Source: Flavobacterium hercynium
Lineage (GTDB): Bacteria > Bacteroidota > Bacteroidia > Flavobacteriales > Flavobacteriaceae
Assembly (NCBI RefSeq): GCF_002217285.1
Contig: NZ_MUGW01000034.1
Coordinates: 1-64,000 of the forward strand
Direction: 5' to 3'
Length of the DNA: 64,000 bases
Part shown: positions 24,002-34,352 of the stretch, piece by piece
Layout of the letters: the number at the start of each line of letters is the position of its first letter
How positions within the stretch are numbered: the stretch's first letter is position 1
Notes under the pieces: generated by a model
Databases searched by the model: none
Told to the model about the DNA's origin: nothing
The model's input: only the letters and a program-made list of their open reading frames with translations
Position numbers and translations under genes: made by a program

Positions 24002-25396
24002 TTAGTTGCTTTTAGGAAGCTCAATTCCTTTTTGATCGATTAGATACATTAATGAAGCCATTGTTGCAGCTCCTAGTTCTAATTCTCTTTTGTTGATAGC
24101 ATCAAATTTGTCGTTTGCTGCATGGTGATAATCAAAGTAACGTTGAGAATCTGGTTTTAAACCTGCTTTTACGATCGTTTTAGAGGTTAAATGACCAATA
24201 TCTGAACCTGCATGACCAATTGTAAAACTATGCACTAAATAAGGCTCAAAAAAGTCTTTAAATCCTTGTATCTTTTTAACGTTTGCATCATCTGCCTGAA
24301 TAGAGAATCCTCTTGGTGTAAATCCGCCTGAATCGCTTTCTAAAGCAAAAATGTGATTTTCATTCTTTTGTTTCGAAACTTCTTCATATTTCGCACCACC
24401 TTTTCCGCCATTTTCTTCGTTCATAAATAATACAACACGAATGGTGTTTTTAGGCTTGTAGTTTAAGTTTTTCAAAATACGAAGTACTTCCATACTTTGC
24501 ACTACTCCTGCTCCATCATCATGTGATCCGTCTGCTAAATCCCAAGAATCTAAATGCCCGCCTACAACCATAATGTTTTCAGGTGTTTCTTTTCCTGTAA
24601 GTTCTCCAATTACATTATAAGATAAAGCGTCTGGTAATGTTTGACAAGATTGTTTAAAGTAAAATTTTAAAGCCGGATTGGTTTTTAAACTTGTGCTTAA
24701 TAATTCAGCTCCGTTGGTACTGATTGCTGCTGTTGGGATGTATTGTTCTTTTGGTAAATCACCATAACTTTGTGCTCCTGTATGTGGAAAATCGTCTAAA
24801 CGTAAATTCATTGAACGCACAATTGTTCCTACAGCTCCTAGTTTAGCGGCTTCTTGTGCTCCTGCAAATCTTTGGTCTACACAAGCTCCGTAAGATTTAA
24901 ATGTTTCGATATTTTCAGGATTCATTGGTCTGTTGAAAAACACAATTTTTCCTTTTACTTTGTCAGCACTTAATTTTTTTAGTTCATCAATTCCTAAAAC
25001 TTCGATTACCTCTGCAGTAAGTCCGGTTTTAGCTGTTGCAACTGATCCGCCTAAAGCGCAAATAGGCACGACTGATTTGGTTTTGTTATTAAGAATGTAA
25101 GCTGTTTCTTTTTCTCCACGTACCCAATGCGGAACCATTACTTCCTGTAGGTACACTTTATCTAATCCAAGTCTTTCTAATTGTGATTTGGTGTATTGAA
25201 CGGCAGTTTCGGCATTTGCAGATCCGGATAAACGAGGACCAATGTCATTTGATAAGTACTCTAACCAAGTGTAACATTTAGATTCTGTTAATGCTTTTTT
25301 ATAAAATAATTTAATGTTTTGCTCATCTATTGATTCTTGTGCGATCGATGATAATCCGTTTAAAATTAAAAGAGTTAAAAAAATGGTTTTTTTCAT
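24002..25396 (-). CDS. M28 family zinc aminopeptidase, secreted
   Basis: A 464-aa peptidase with a signal peptide (residues 1-19, ending IAQE). It has a PA-type inserted domain (~120-250) followed by the M28 catalytic domain. Zinc ligands and catalytic residues are visible: GGHLDSWD, DDGAG, NEENGGKGG (the EE pair), ESDSGGF and a final YDYHHAANDKFD His. It likely removes N-terminal residues from peptides outside the cell. It lies downstream of the GH43-like gene in the same direction, about 107 bases away. Confidence 0.92.
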   Translation of the reverse strand: MKKTIFLTLLILNGLSSIAQESIDEQNIKLFYKKALTESKCYTWLEYLSNDIGPRLSGSANAETAVQYTKSQLERLGLDKVYLQEVMVPHWVRGEKETAYILNNKTKSVVPICALGGSVATAKTGLTAEVIEVLGIDELKKLSADKVKGKIVFFNRPMNPENIETFKSYGACVDQRFAGAQEAAKLGAVGTIVRSMNLRLDDFPHTGAQSYGDLPKEQYIPTAAISTNGAELLSTSLKTNPALKFYFKQSCQTLPDALSYNVIGELTGKETPENIMVVGGHLDSWDLADGSHDDGAGVVQSMEVLRILKNLNYKPKNTIRVVLFMNEENGGKGGAKYEEVSKQKNENHIFALESDSGGFTPRGFSIQADDANVKKIQGFKDFFEPYLVHSFTIGHAGSDIGHLTSKTIVKAGLKPDSQRYFDYHHAANDKFDAINKRELELGAATMASLMYLIDQKGIELPKSN

Positions 25397-25503
25397 GGTT
25401 TTAAGGGCATTTTGGCGTTTTTAGTTTGCTTTTTTTAGTTTGCACCGTAAAGAAACAAAATTATTAACAACTCTGCGGCGTTTTCAGTATGGTTTTCTCT
25501 AAT

Positions 25504-27423
25504 TTATTTTATTTCAATAATTTTATTTTTAGTACCAATTCCATTTTCATTAAATGGTTCAATTGTGAAATAATATTTTGTGCCTTTATCTAAACCTCTA
25601 AAATCGTAAGACGCTTCATCGTAGACCATAATCGTATTGTACAATTTATCCGGAGCGATACCGTAATAGATATTATATCCTATCGCATCTGACTGTTTTT
25701 TCCAGCTAATCATAGCATTACGAGAATCTTTAGTATTTCTTTTTACTTTAAACTCAGCAACTGATTTAGGCTTTTCTAGCAATCCGTTTCCGAAAACTCT
25801 AAAGTCTGAAACAGCAAATAATCCAGAAGCGTTGTGTATGTTTTCCATTTTGATGTAGCGTGCATTAATCGATTTTGTTAACTCAACATAATCATGTGGT
25901 ACATCTTTAGCATTTTTTGATTTATCGACTACTAAAGTCCAATTTACGGCATCATCAGACATGAATATTTTATATTGGTAATAAATATCCATTGCTTTAT
26001 TGTATTGTGTTGCTTTATGATCTGCGTAGTTGATTTGCAAAGCGTTGATCTGCATGCTTCGTCCTAGATCAAGCTGTAACCACTCTCCTTTTTTATCTGT
26101 TTTGGCTGACCAATAAGTTTGAATATTTTCATCGGTTAAATTTTCAGGTCCGTAGCAAAATTTCTCGTATACTTTTTTGCCTCCATTGTCTACGCGATGT
26201 GTTTCTACTTCCATACATTCTTCAAAAGAAGAAACGGTAACAGGCTTTTTATACGACAACAACATCCATCCGGCTGAAGCACCTTTTGTATTATCGCGCT
26301 CCTGAGTTGGCAATAATATCGGAAAATCTCCGTATGAAGTATTAGAATACATAACATCGTCTTTATCGAAACCAGCCGGAAACATATCTATACGACGCTC
26401 GAATCTGTCTTTGATAGAAATTTTACAGGTTCCGGTATTCCAATAATTGCCGTAATTATCTGCAAATGTGTTTCCGTGTCCGGCACCAATTACAAATCCA
26501 CCTGGTTTATACGACATCGGATTGTGCTTTTGATATACAAAAGGTCCTAGCGGATTATCTCCTACATGAACACCATTTGCGTAACCTTTAAATTCGGTTG
26601 CGGGTGCTCCATATTGCATATAATATTTTCCATTGTGTTTAGTCATCCATGCTCCTTCAATAAAATTCCCCCACGGTGCTGGTTCCATATCGTTATTAGG
26701 TCCAAAACGTTCCCAACCGTGTGCAGCCGGATCTAAACCTACAACTGCTTTTGCTCGTCCGTAAGGTTTTTGAATATCCTCTACTTCTGTAGCGGCATAC
26801 AACTGCGCATAATCTGCCTGATTTCCTTTTGGCAGCCATGTATTATAATCTACTTCTACACCCACAAGAGGTAATTTTCCGCTTGATCCGTAATACATAT
26901 AAACTTTTTTATCATCGTCCTGAAAAATGGCAGGATCCCAGGTTGGTAACATCGCTTTATCGACATGACGTAACCATTGCCCTGATTTCGGGTCAGCCGT
27001 TTTCCATACCGGATGGTCTTTTTTCCATGTAGAACCCACGTAAAACAAGGTATCGTTTACCACCCACGCTGCGGGTGCACACTGATCATCGTCTGCCGGT
27101 TGTCGCTGAAAACTTCCGTAAACAAATTTCCAATCGGACATGTCTTTACTCCAGAAAAATCCTGCCTGATTGGTCGCAAATAAGTAATATTCGTTTTTAA
27201 ATGTAATAATAACAGGATCTGCACTTGAACGACGCGATTCCGGAATTCCGTTGTGATTAAATGTTGTGTAATTGTAACCTATATTTATTGGATTACAATA
27301 GGTTGAAGCAGGTTTATTAGGATCAAACCAGTCTGTTTTTCCGGGTATATTTGTCTCTTGTGCTTGGGTATTAATGCTTGTAATAAACATCAACATTGTA
27401 AGTAATTTGAAAATATTTTTCAT
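25504..27423 (-). CDS. GH43-like glycosidase with discoidin and fibronectin III domains
   Basis: A 639-aa secreted protein. A signal peptide (~1-21, TQAQ) is followed by a five-bladed GH43-like propeller (~25-380): SSADPVIITFKNEYYLF holds the catalytic-base Asp and DPAIFQDDD the middle acid. Next comes an F5/8 type C (discoidin) module (~400-545) with WLQLDLG, then a fibronectin III domain (~555-639). GH43 enzymes cleave arabinosides, xylosides or galactosides, but the exact activity is unclear. It lies two genes beyond the utilization locus and the terminator, so membership is uncertain. Confidence 0.82.
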   Translation of the reverse strand: MKNIFKLLTMLMFITSINTQAQETNIPGKTDWFDPNKPASTYCNPINIGYNYTTFNHNGIPESRRSSADPVIITFKNEYYLFATNQAGFFWSKDMSDWKFVYGSFQRQPADDDQCAPAAWVVNDTLFYVGSTWKKDHPVWKTADPKSGQWLRHVDKAMLPTWDPAIFQDDDKKVYMYYGSSGKLPLVGVEVDYNTWLPKGNQADYAQLYAATEVEDIQKPYGRAKAVVGLDPAAHGWERFGPNNDMEPAPWGNFIEGAWMTKHNGKYYMQYGAPATEFKGYANGVHVGDNPLGPFVYQKHNPMSYKPGGFVIGAGHGNTFADNYGNYWNTGTCKISIKDRFERRIDMFPAGFDKDDVMYSNTSYGDFPILLPTQERDNTKGASAGWMLLSYKKPVTVSSFEECMEVETHRVDNGGKKVYEKFCYGPENLTDENIQTYWSAKTDKKGEWLQLDLGRSMQINALQINYADHKATQYNKAMDIYYQYKIFMSDDAVNWTLVVDKSKNAKDVPHDYVELTKSINARYIKMENIHNASGLFAVSDFRVFGNGLLEKPKSVAEFKVKRNTKDSRNAMISWKKQSDAIGYNIYYGIAPDKLYNTIMVYDEASYDFRGLDKGTKYYFTIEPFNENGIGTKNKIIEIK

Positions 27424-27505
27424 AGCCTTATTTTATTTTAGAGCTTAACAAGTCAAACAGTAAGCAAACATTATCTTAAAATTTTAAAATAGCATTGCTT
27501 AGTGA

Positions 27506-28285
27506 TTATTTTATATTGTTAATTCTTTCTATTACTAATTCGGGTTCGTTTGTTGTTATATAATCAAAATCGTTTTCAATAATCCAATCCATAACTTTAG
27601 CGTCATTAACCGTCCATACATTTAAGATGATCTTATTGTCTTTTGCTTCCTTAATCCATTCAGGATGTTTTTCAAAAACAGAATAATGATAATCTGCTCC
27701 TGCAATGCGGTCTTTTTTTAATTCTAAAGGTGATTTGTTTCCTTCCAGATATTGCAATGAAGCTCTTGGTGCTATTTGTTGTATTTGCTTTAATATTTCG
27801 TAGTCGAAGCTAATGTAGATTGTTCTTTTTTCAGCTTTTAGCTTTTTTATCTTCTCGACCACTTTTACGGCAATTTCTTTTCCTCTTTCTATACTGATTC
27901 CGGATGGCTTTATCTCGCAAACCAACATGGTTTGATTATTATTCTTTTTGCCTTCGGTGATGTATTCTTCTAATGTCGGCAGTTTTTCTCCGTTAGAAAG
28001 TTTAAACGGAATTAAGTCTGCGTACTTTGTTTTTTCGATGATCATTTTGTTGTAATGCGGATCATGATTGACAACTAGCGAATCATCTAATGTCATTACA
28101 ACATCGAATTCTGAACCTGCCAATTTTAGATCAATAGCGTGACGCAAAGCAGCGATAGAGTTTTCTGGGAAATTGTTTGCTTTAAAAGCGCCACGATGTG
28201 CTACCACAGCATTTTTTGCGGGTTTACAAGATGAAATAAGTAATACAAGCAGCAATGAAATACTTACTATTTTGATTGCATTCAT
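27506..28285 (-). CDS. Glycerophosphodiester phosphodiesterase lipoprotein
   Basis: A 259-aa TIM-barrel enzyme hydrolysing glycerophosphodiesters to glycerol 3-phosphate and an alcohol. Key motifs: VVAHRGAF with the catalytic His, PENSIAALRHAI (metal-binding Glu), EFDVVMTLDDSLVVNHD with the second His and metal ligands. The signal peptide ends in a lipobox LISSC, which fixes the start at 28285 rather than 36 codons upstream, where the ORF would run through the bglX terminator. Confidence 0.9.
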   Translation of the reverse strand: MNAIKIVSISLLLVLLISSCKPAKNAVVAHRGAFKANNFPENSIAALRHAIDLKLAGSEFDVVMTLDDSLVVNHDPHYNKMIIEKTKYADLIPFKLSNGEKLPTLEEYITEGKKNNNQTMLVCEIKPSGISIERGKEIAVKVVEKIKKLKAEKRTIYISFDYEILKQIQQIAPRASLQYLEGNKSPLELKKDRIAGADYHYSVFEKHPEWIKEAKDNKIILNVWTVNDAKVMDWIIENDFDYITTNEPELVIERINNIK

Positions 28286-28343
28286 AAGTAATAATATAAA
28301 GTTAGACTGGTAAAACTGTATGTTTTTATGCATTTTATGGTGT

Positions 28344-28376
28344 AAAAAAGCCCTTCGTATAACCAGTACGAAGGGC
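28344..28376 (-). terminator. Terminator closing the glucan utilization operon
   Basis: On the minus strand GCCCTTCGTA/TACGAAGGGC forms a perfect 10-bp stem with a 7-base loop and a six-T tail, starting 22 bases after the GH3 stop. It separates the operon from the phosphodiesterase gene. Confidence 0.93.
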
Positions 28377-28398
28377 GAACTACTATTTAACAAACCAA

Positions 28399-30699
28399 CT
28401 ACTTAGTTAACTCAAAACTAATTTTGCTGTTGGCATTCGAATTTCCACCAACGAAAACATCAAACTGTCCCGGTTCTGCTACAAACTGTAAATCTGAATT
28501 GTAGAATTTTAAATCTTCAACTGTGATGTCGAAAGTCACAGTTTGTTTTTCTCCCTTTTTAAGAGCGATTTTTTTAAAATTTTTCAATTCTCTAACGGGT
28601 CTGGTTACTGATCCAACTATATCTCTGATATATAATTGAACTGTTTCCTTTCCGTCAAAATTACCTGTGTTTGCAACATCTACTGTTACTTTTAAGGTTC
28701 CTGTGAAATTCATCTTATCAGAAGAAACTTTAAGGTTTGTATACTCAAATGAGGTATAACTTAAACCAAAACCAAATGGAAATAATGGCTCGTTTCTTTC
28801 GTCTATATAATTTGATCTGAATTTTTCGAATTTTCCTTCTGTATTAGAAAGTGGTCTTCCTGTGTTTTTGTGTGCATAATAAATTGGCAATTGACCAACA
28901 CTTCTAGGGAAAGTAGATGTTAATTTTCCTGAAGGATTTACATCTCCAAATAAAACATCTGCAATGGCATAACCTGCTTCGCTACCTGCAAACCAAACGT
29001 TTAAAATAGCAGGAACTGTTTGATTTTCTTCTGTTATCACTAACGGACGACCATCAAATAAAACTAAAACAACCGGTTTTCCTGTTTTTAATAATGCGTT
29101 TAATAAATCCTTTTGTGCTTGTGGAATTTCTAAGTTGGTACGGCTGCTTGATTCTCCGCTCATCTCAGCTGATTCTCCAAGAGCTGCCACGATAATATCT
29201 GATTGGTTGGCTACTTTTAAAGCTTCTGCCAATAATTCTTCTTTTGAACGGTTATCGCGGTGTAATGTTTTACCAAACATCGTTGCATTTGTTTCTAAAG
29301 TCTCATCGTAATCTAAATTACTTCCTTTAGCATACAATACTTTTGTAGAAGATCCCGCCACTTCTTTGATTCCTGCTAATAATGAAATAGCATTCTCCAT
29401 TTTAGTAGCAACACTCCAGGTACCCGGCATATTTTCTTTGGCATCTGCCAATGGCCCGATAAGCGCAATTGTTCCTGATTTTTTAAGTGGCAATAATTGA
29501 TTTTGATTTTTTAATAATACCAATGATTGTGCAGCGATTGAACGTGCTTCTTTTCTACTGCCTACTGTAAAGATTTCTGTTTTTGCTCTTTTTTCATCGC
29601 AATATTTATATGGATCTTCGAACAATCCTAAGTCATATTTTGCTTCTAAAATAAGTCTGACAGCATTATCAATTTGTTCGATAGTTACTCTTTTCTCGTC
29701 TAATGATTTTTTCAAAGTTGTTAGAAAACCTTCTCCAACCATATCCATTTCAACACCTGCGTTTAATGATAAAGCTGATACGTCTTGTAAATTCCCCATT
29801 CCGTGCTCGATCATTTCAGGAATTCCTGTAAAATCTGTTACTACGAAACCTTTAAAACCCCATTGTTTTCTTAAAACATCGGTCATTAACCATTTGTTTC
29901 CGGTAGCTGGAATTCCGTCAACTTCATTAAAAGAAGCCATTACTGATCCTACACCTGCATCAACAGCTGCTTTGTATGGAGGGAAATAATCATTGAACAT
30001 TCTGATATGACTCATATCAACTGTATTGTAATCACGTCCTCCTTCTGGTGCACCGTATAAAGCAAAGTGTTTTACACAAGCCAAAATAGAGTTGTTTTTA
30101 GAAAGATCATTTTGTTGGTATCCGTTTACCATTGCTTTTGCAATTTGGCTTCCTAAATACGGATCTTCACCTGAACCTTCAGAAACTCTACCCCAACGAG
30201 GATCACGTGAGATATCAACCATTGGTGAGAATGTCCAGTTTATACCATCAGCACTTGCTTCCTGAGCGGCAATCTGAGCACTTCTTTCGATTAAATTCAT
30301 ATCCCATGTACAAGATAATCCTAACGGAATTGGAAATGTTGTTTCGTAACCGTGAATGACATCCATACCAAAAAGCAACGGAATCTTCAGACGGCTTTTT
30401 TCAACAGCAATCTTTTGAACCTCTTTAATTTTTTGAACAGATTTTATGTTGAACAAACCACCTACTTTACCTTCTGCAATATTTTTTGCAACATTCGAAC
30501 TATTGGCTTGTCCTGTTGTGATATCTCCTGAAGTTGGTAAATTAAGCTGACCTAATTTTTCATCTAAAGTCATTTTCGAAATTAATTCGGCTACAAACTC
30601 AGATTTTGGTTTAATTTTTACTGTGTTTTTAGTGTTCTTTTTTTGGGCATAACCCAAAACAGCACATCCTAAAAAAAGTAAGACTAATTTGTTTTTCAT
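28399..30699 (-). CDS. bglX: GH3 beta-glucosidase
   Basis: A 766-aa periplasmic exo-beta-glucosidase with a signal peptide (~1-18, GYAQ). The TIM-barrel domain has KHFALYG and GFVVTDFTG, where the Asp is the expected nucleophile. The C-terminal sandwich domain and fibronectin III-like domain (FGFGLSYTSFEY onward) are complete, so the architecture matches BglX. It is the last gene of the locus, and with a GH144-like enzyme upstream it probably removes glucose from beta-1,2-linked oligosaccharides; that specificity is an inference. Confidence 0.93.
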   Translation of the reverse strand: MKNKLVLLFLGCAVLGYAQKKNTKNTVKIKPKSEFVAELISKMTLDEKLGQLNLPTSGDITTGQANSSNVAKNIAEGKVGGLFNIKSVQKIKEVQKIAVEKSRLKIPLLFGMDVIHGYETTFPIPLGLSCTWDMNLIERSAQIAAQEASADGINWTFSPMVDISRDPRWGRVSEGSGEDPYLGSQIAKAMVNGYQQNDLSKNNSILACVKHFALYGAPEGGRDYNTVDMSHIRMFNDYFPPYKAAVDAGVGSVMASFNEVDGIPATGNKWLMTDVLRKQWGFKGFVVTDFTGIPEMIEHGMGNLQDVSALSLNAGVEMDMVGEGFLTTLKKSLDEKRVTIEQIDNAVRLILEAKYDLGLFEDPYKYCDEKRAKTEIFTVGSRKEARSIAAQSLVLLKNQNQLLPLKKSGTIALIGPLADAKENMPGTWSVATKMENAISLLAGIKEVAGSSTKVLYAKGSNLDYDETLETNATMFGKTLHRDNRSKEELLAEALKVANQSDIIVAALGESAEMSGESSSRTNLEIPQAQKDLLNALLKTGKPVVLVLFDGRPLVITEENQTVPAILNVWFAGSEAGYAIADVLFGDVNPSGKLTSTFPRSVGQLPIYYAHKNTGRPLSNTEGKFEKFRSNYIDERNEPLFPFGFGLSYTSFEYTNLKVSSDKMNFTGTLKVTVDVANTGNFDGKETVQLYIRDIVGSVTRPVRELKNFKKIALKKGEKQTVTFDITVEDLKFYNSDLQFVAEPGQFDVFVGGNSNANSKISFELTK

Positions 30700-30710
30700 T
30701 CTCTTCTTTA

Positions 30711-31424
30711 TTATTTGTTTGTATTCTTTTTTATCTGTTTAAACATCCAATCATAAATCTCGGGATTGTCATAAACTCTTGTCCAGCTATCGTGGCCTGC
30801 ATCATCAAAAATGGTCAGTTGAATATCTTTAGCATTACACTTTTTCAGCTCTTTGTAAATGTTGATTGCATAATCTACGTTTACTACATCATCCAGCAAT
30901 CCGTGAAAAATTCTGGTCGGAATGGTAGCAATTTTACAGGCATTTTCTAACTCAATTAAATCCACAAAACCTGAGATTGGTACGATTGCCGCAAACTTAT
31001 CCGGATAGGAAAGCGCCAGATTCCAAGCTGCCCATCCTCCTGAACTTAAACCTGTAACATATATTCGATCGGGATCTATTTTGTTCTCCTTTTGAATCTT
31101 TAAAATCAATTCATTAATAGAAGCAATATCCCAATTTTCATCTTCCTTACATTGTGGTGCCAAAACATAAGCATCCAACTGATGCGTTTTAATATATTTT
31201 AAAGGCCCATTGATCTTTACTTTTTCAATGTCTGTACCTTTTTCTCCATCACCAGAAATAAAGACGATTAATGGCTTTTTATCTTTTGTATTAGCAGGTT
31301 TGTGCAATGCAAAACCTAATTCATATTTTAAGACTATAACTGTATTTATCTTTCCTGTAGTTTCGGTCTGTCCAAATCCGATTATCGAAATAAAGAACAT
31401 CAATAACGCTAAACTTTTTTTCAT
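30711..31424 (-). CDS. Secreted alpha/beta hydrolase (esterase/dienelactone-hydrolase-like)
   Basis: A 237-aa protein with a signal peptide (IGFGQ near 18). The nucleophile Ser is in GLSSGGWAAW, the catalytic Asp in HGLLDDVV and the His in DAGHDSW. The fold resembles PHB-depolymerase/prolyl-oligopeptidase-type esterases. It sits 11 bases upstream of the GH3 gene and 11 bases after the GH144-like gene, so it is part of the operon and may remove acyl substituents from the glucan. Confidence 0.82.
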   Translation of the reverse strand: MKKSLALLMFFISIIGFGQTETTGKINTVIVLKYELGFALHKPANTKDKKPLIVFISGDGEKGTDIEKVKINGPLKYIKTHQLDAYVLAPQCKEDENWDIASINELILKIQKENKIDPDRIYVTGLSSGGWAAWNLALSYPDKFAAIVPISGFVDLIELENACKIATIPTRIFHGLLDDVVNVDYAINIYKELKKCNAKDIQLTIFDDAGHDSWTRVYDNPEIYDWMFKQIKKNTNK

Positions 31425-31435
31425 TTTAAACGTTC

Positions 31436-32809
31436 TTAAAAACCGTATTTTCCTGACTTAAATCCTAGTTTTACCAGCCCTTGTTTTACTTCTGGAGCAT
31501 TCATAAAAAGCTTCCATAGTAAACCTGAACGGTAATTTTCGATCATAACTACTTCCGGTCCCTGATCGATCGCTAAGTATCTTTTTGCTGTCCATTTATT
31601 TTGCAGGCTTACTGCGTCATAAAAACCGGCATTTCCCCAAGTCTCTTCTTTATGATTTTCATATAAATTTCGAATCAAGGCTAATGATTCTTTTGGACTA
31701 TACACTATTGAACTTACAGCTGCTGTTGGCGAGATTACACCTTTGTCATTACTTGGCATGTGTGCATCATAACCTACCGAGCCATCATTATTTCTTGAAT
31801 ACGATGCAGTTAATCCCCAATAATCAGGACCATAACCTTCAAATTTTCCTGGATTCTCTACACAATACTCATAATTTATTTTTACCTGATTTACGTTGAG
31901 CTTCCAATAATCAGCATACTTATCGCTTAATTGATTTGGATCAAGTCCGAGGTAAGAATAATGCGCCCAAAATAATGGCCCTCCCATTTCTTCCGCTCCA
32001 TTGTGTTTTAAGATCAACGGGGTGTTATATTTTGTTTTAGCCGAAACTATTCCGCCACTTCTCGCCCATCCTTCATGGTATGCTTTCGCATCTATTGCAT
32101 GTGTTGGCGATGATGCGGCCATAACGTAGGTAATTAAACATTCGTTATACCCTTCAAGTGCAAAATTCATTTGCCATTTGTAATTGGGTGACCAATGCCA
32201 ATACAATACATTTTTGTTATTGGTATACCATTTCCAGTCAACACCTTTCCAGAGTGCATCGTATTTTTGAGCAACAGCTTTTTCGTTTTCAGAACCCTCT
32301 TTCAGGTATTCACGAACGGTAATCATTCCTGCAACCAAAAATGAAGTTTCGACTAAATCTCCACCATTATCCTTGGTTCCAAAAGGTTTTACTTTTCCGG
32401 TGTTACCATCTATCCAATGCGGCCATGCTCCGTAAAAACGATCTGCTTTAGCTAAAAAATCAGCAATTTTGTTTAGTCTTTCAACTCCTTGTTCTTTTGT
32501 TACGTATCCTTGAGACATTCCTGAAACAATTGCCATTAGTCCAAAACCCGAACCTCCGGTTGTTACAATATTTGCATCATTTTCAGGATAAACACCGTCC
32601 GGATGATAACGCTCTCTGGCTAATCCTGAATTTGGTTCAGCATAATCCCAGAAGTATTTAAATGTTTGTTTTTGAACAGCATCTAACAGCTGTTCGTCCG
32701 ATAGTTTTTCAGCAACAGTATCTTCTTTTGAAACCTCTTTTGATTTATCGGTATTGGAACCGCAACTCAAAAAGGTAAAAGCTATTAGTAAAAGTGAAAT
32801 TCTAATCAT
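31436..32809 (-). CDS. GH144-like endo-beta-1,2-glucanase lipoprotein
   Basis: A 457-aa (alpha/alpha)6-barrel protein of the former 'putative glucoamylase' family, now GH144. A lipobox (FLSC, ~C16) suggests an outer-membrane lipoprotein. Conserved blocks include FKYFWDYAEPNSGLARER, VTTGGSGFGLMAI, GGDLVETSFLVAGM and WHWSPNY. Characterised members are endo-beta-1,2-glucanases. Its position after susD and before a GH3 enzyme fits initial cleavage of the polymer at the surface or in the periplasm. The biochemical assignment is from memory of the family. Confidence 0.83.
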   Translation of the reverse strand: MIRISLLLIAFTFLSCGSNTDKSKEVSKEDTVAEKLSDEQLLDAVQKQTFKYFWDYAEPNSGLARERYHPDGVYPENDANIVTTGGSGFGLMAIVSGMSQGYVTKEQGVERLNKIADFLAKADRFYGAWPHWIDGNTGKVKPFGTKDNGGDLVETSFLVAGMITVREYLKEGSENEKAVAQKYDALWKGVDWKWYTNNKNVLYWHWSPNYKWQMNFALEGYNECLITYVMAASSPTHAIDAKAYHEGWARSGGIVSAKTKYNTPLILKHNGAEEMGGPLFWAHYSYLGLDPNQLSDKYADYWKLNVNQVKINYEYCVENPGKFEGYGPDYWGLTASYSRNNDGSVGYDAHMPSNDKGVISPTAAVSSIVYSPKESLALIRNLYENHKEETWGNAGFYDAVSLQNKWTAKRYLAIDQGPEVVMIENYRSGLLWKLFMNAPEVKQGLVKLGFKSGKYGF

Positions 32810-32881
32810 TATAAAAGTTTATGCGTTTATTAAATAATCACTTCCTCTGAAAACAGAGGAAGTGATTTAAGAAATTTTTAA

Positions 32882-34348
32882 TTAATAACCACCTGGGTTT
32901 TGTTCTGAGAATCCAGCTGCTTCTCTTAAGAATAAAGTTGGAATAGGAAACAATTCGTGTTTTCCAACCACAAAAGTTTTTCCGTCTGCTGCCATAGCAG
33001 CTGCTGCCTGACCTGTTCTTACAAGATCAAACCATCTGTCATGCTCGAAAGCAAACTCTAATCTTCTTTCTTTGTAGATTGCTTTTCTAATATCATCCTG
33101 AGAAGTAAAAGGTGTGTCACCTAAACCTGCTCTGGTACGAATCATGTTTATTAACGGAATTGCATCTGCAGTTAATCCTAATTCATTTAATGCTTCAGCT
33201 TTCATTAAAATTACTTCTGCATATCTTAGATATCTAAGATTTGTATCTGTAAATTCCTGATTGTAAAATTCTGATGAATATGCTTTGTAATTGTACATTG
33301 CATTTGCTACACTTGATGGAACTTCTCTACCATCATACAGTACTGAACCTCTAAAAATAATAGTGGCATCTCTTCTAACATCGCCTGCTTCATAAGCATT
33401 TGCTAAGTTTTCAGTTGGTGTATTGAAACCCCAGCCCCATCCTCCGGAACCACGTGGCGCCTGAGACATGCTATAATTTCCAATTCCAAATCCAGGGCTT
33501 GAAGTAGAACCTATTCCGTCGATTTCAAAAATTGATTCTGGTCCAAATTCTCCTATTTTTTTGTATTGTAAAGCGTAATCTGATACTAAAGAATATCCTG
33601 TTACTTTATCACAGTTATCAATTACTTTTTGCCAGTTTTTTTGATACAGATTTACTTTTGCTAATAAAGCGTATGCTGCCCCCTTAGAAACTCTTTTTTT
33701 GTCTGCTGCTGCGTAAGCACCTTTCTCTGGTAAATTTGCTATCGCATCATTTAAATCTTTTTCGATAAAAGCATATACATCTGCAACTGGTTTACGTGTT
33801 AATTGCATTTCTTTATCAGCCTGTGATATTGGAACCTGAGCTAAATGATCTACAATAGGCACAGCACCAAATCCTTTTACTAATGTAAAATACATAAATG
33901 CTCTCATAAACTTTGCTTCACCTTCTAATCTGGTTTTTAGCTCAGGTGTAACTTTATCCAGTTTAGGAAACATATCCAATGCTTGGTTACATCTGTTGAT
34001 TCCTGCATAATTTGCACTCCAGGTCGAAAGAAATGAAGGTGTTGAAGCATTGTATGTTAAAGCATCGATAACATCTTTATCGGCACCTGTATCTCCCGGA
34101 TCTGATCCTTTATCAGCATCATCAGAAATAATACTCGTTACGGCATTCCAGGCAAAAGATGACATTTCCCATCCTAAAAACTGATTGTAAATTGACGTTA
34201 CAAAACCAGATGCTCCTTCATCGCTATTTACCAATGCGGGATCATCGGCAGGAAGAGCTTGCGTTGGATCTACCTCTAAAAAATCATCTGAACATGCTGA
34301 AAAGAATAATCCAGACAGTACAAATATTGATATATATAATCTTTTCAT
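32882..34348 (-). CDS. SusD/RagB family surface glycan-binding lipoprotein
   Basis: A 488-aa outer-membrane lipoprotein (FFSAC, C19) that caps the SusC channel and binds oligosaccharide. The N-terminal helical TPR-like region and the C-terminal ERRLEFAFEHDRWFDLVRTG motif are typical of the family, and the chain ends near NPGGY as SusD proteins do. It follows susC by 4 bases. Confidence 0.95.
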   Translation of the reverse strand: MKRLYISIFVLSGLFFSACSDDFLEVDPTQALPADDPALVNSDEGASGFVTSIYNQFLGWEMSSFAWNAVTSIISDDADKGSDPGDTGADKDVIDALTYNASTPSFLSTWSANYAGINRCNQALDMFPKLDKVTPELKTRLEGEAKFMRAFMYFTLVKGFGAVPIVDHLAQVPISQADKEMQLTRKPVADVYAFIEKDLNDAIANLPEKGAYAAADKKRVSKGAAYALLAKVNLYQKNWQKVIDNCDKVTGYSLVSDYALQYKKIGEFGPESIFEIDGIGSTSSPGFGIGNYSMSQAPRGSGGWGWGFNTPTENLANAYEAGDVRRDATIIFRGSVLYDGREVPSSVANAMYNYKAYSSEFYNQEFTDTNLRYLRYAEVILMKAEALNELGLTADAIPLINMIRTRAGLGDTPFTSQDDIRKAIYKERRLEFAFEHDRWFDLVRTGQAAAAMAADGKTFVVGKHELFPIPTLFLREAAGFSEQNPGGY

Positions 34349-34352
34349 AATA

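Noticed and set aside
28286..28393. 36-codon N-terminal extension of the glycerophosphodiesterase
   Set aside because: It runs through the terminator of the GH3 operon and would bury the lipoprotein signal peptide.
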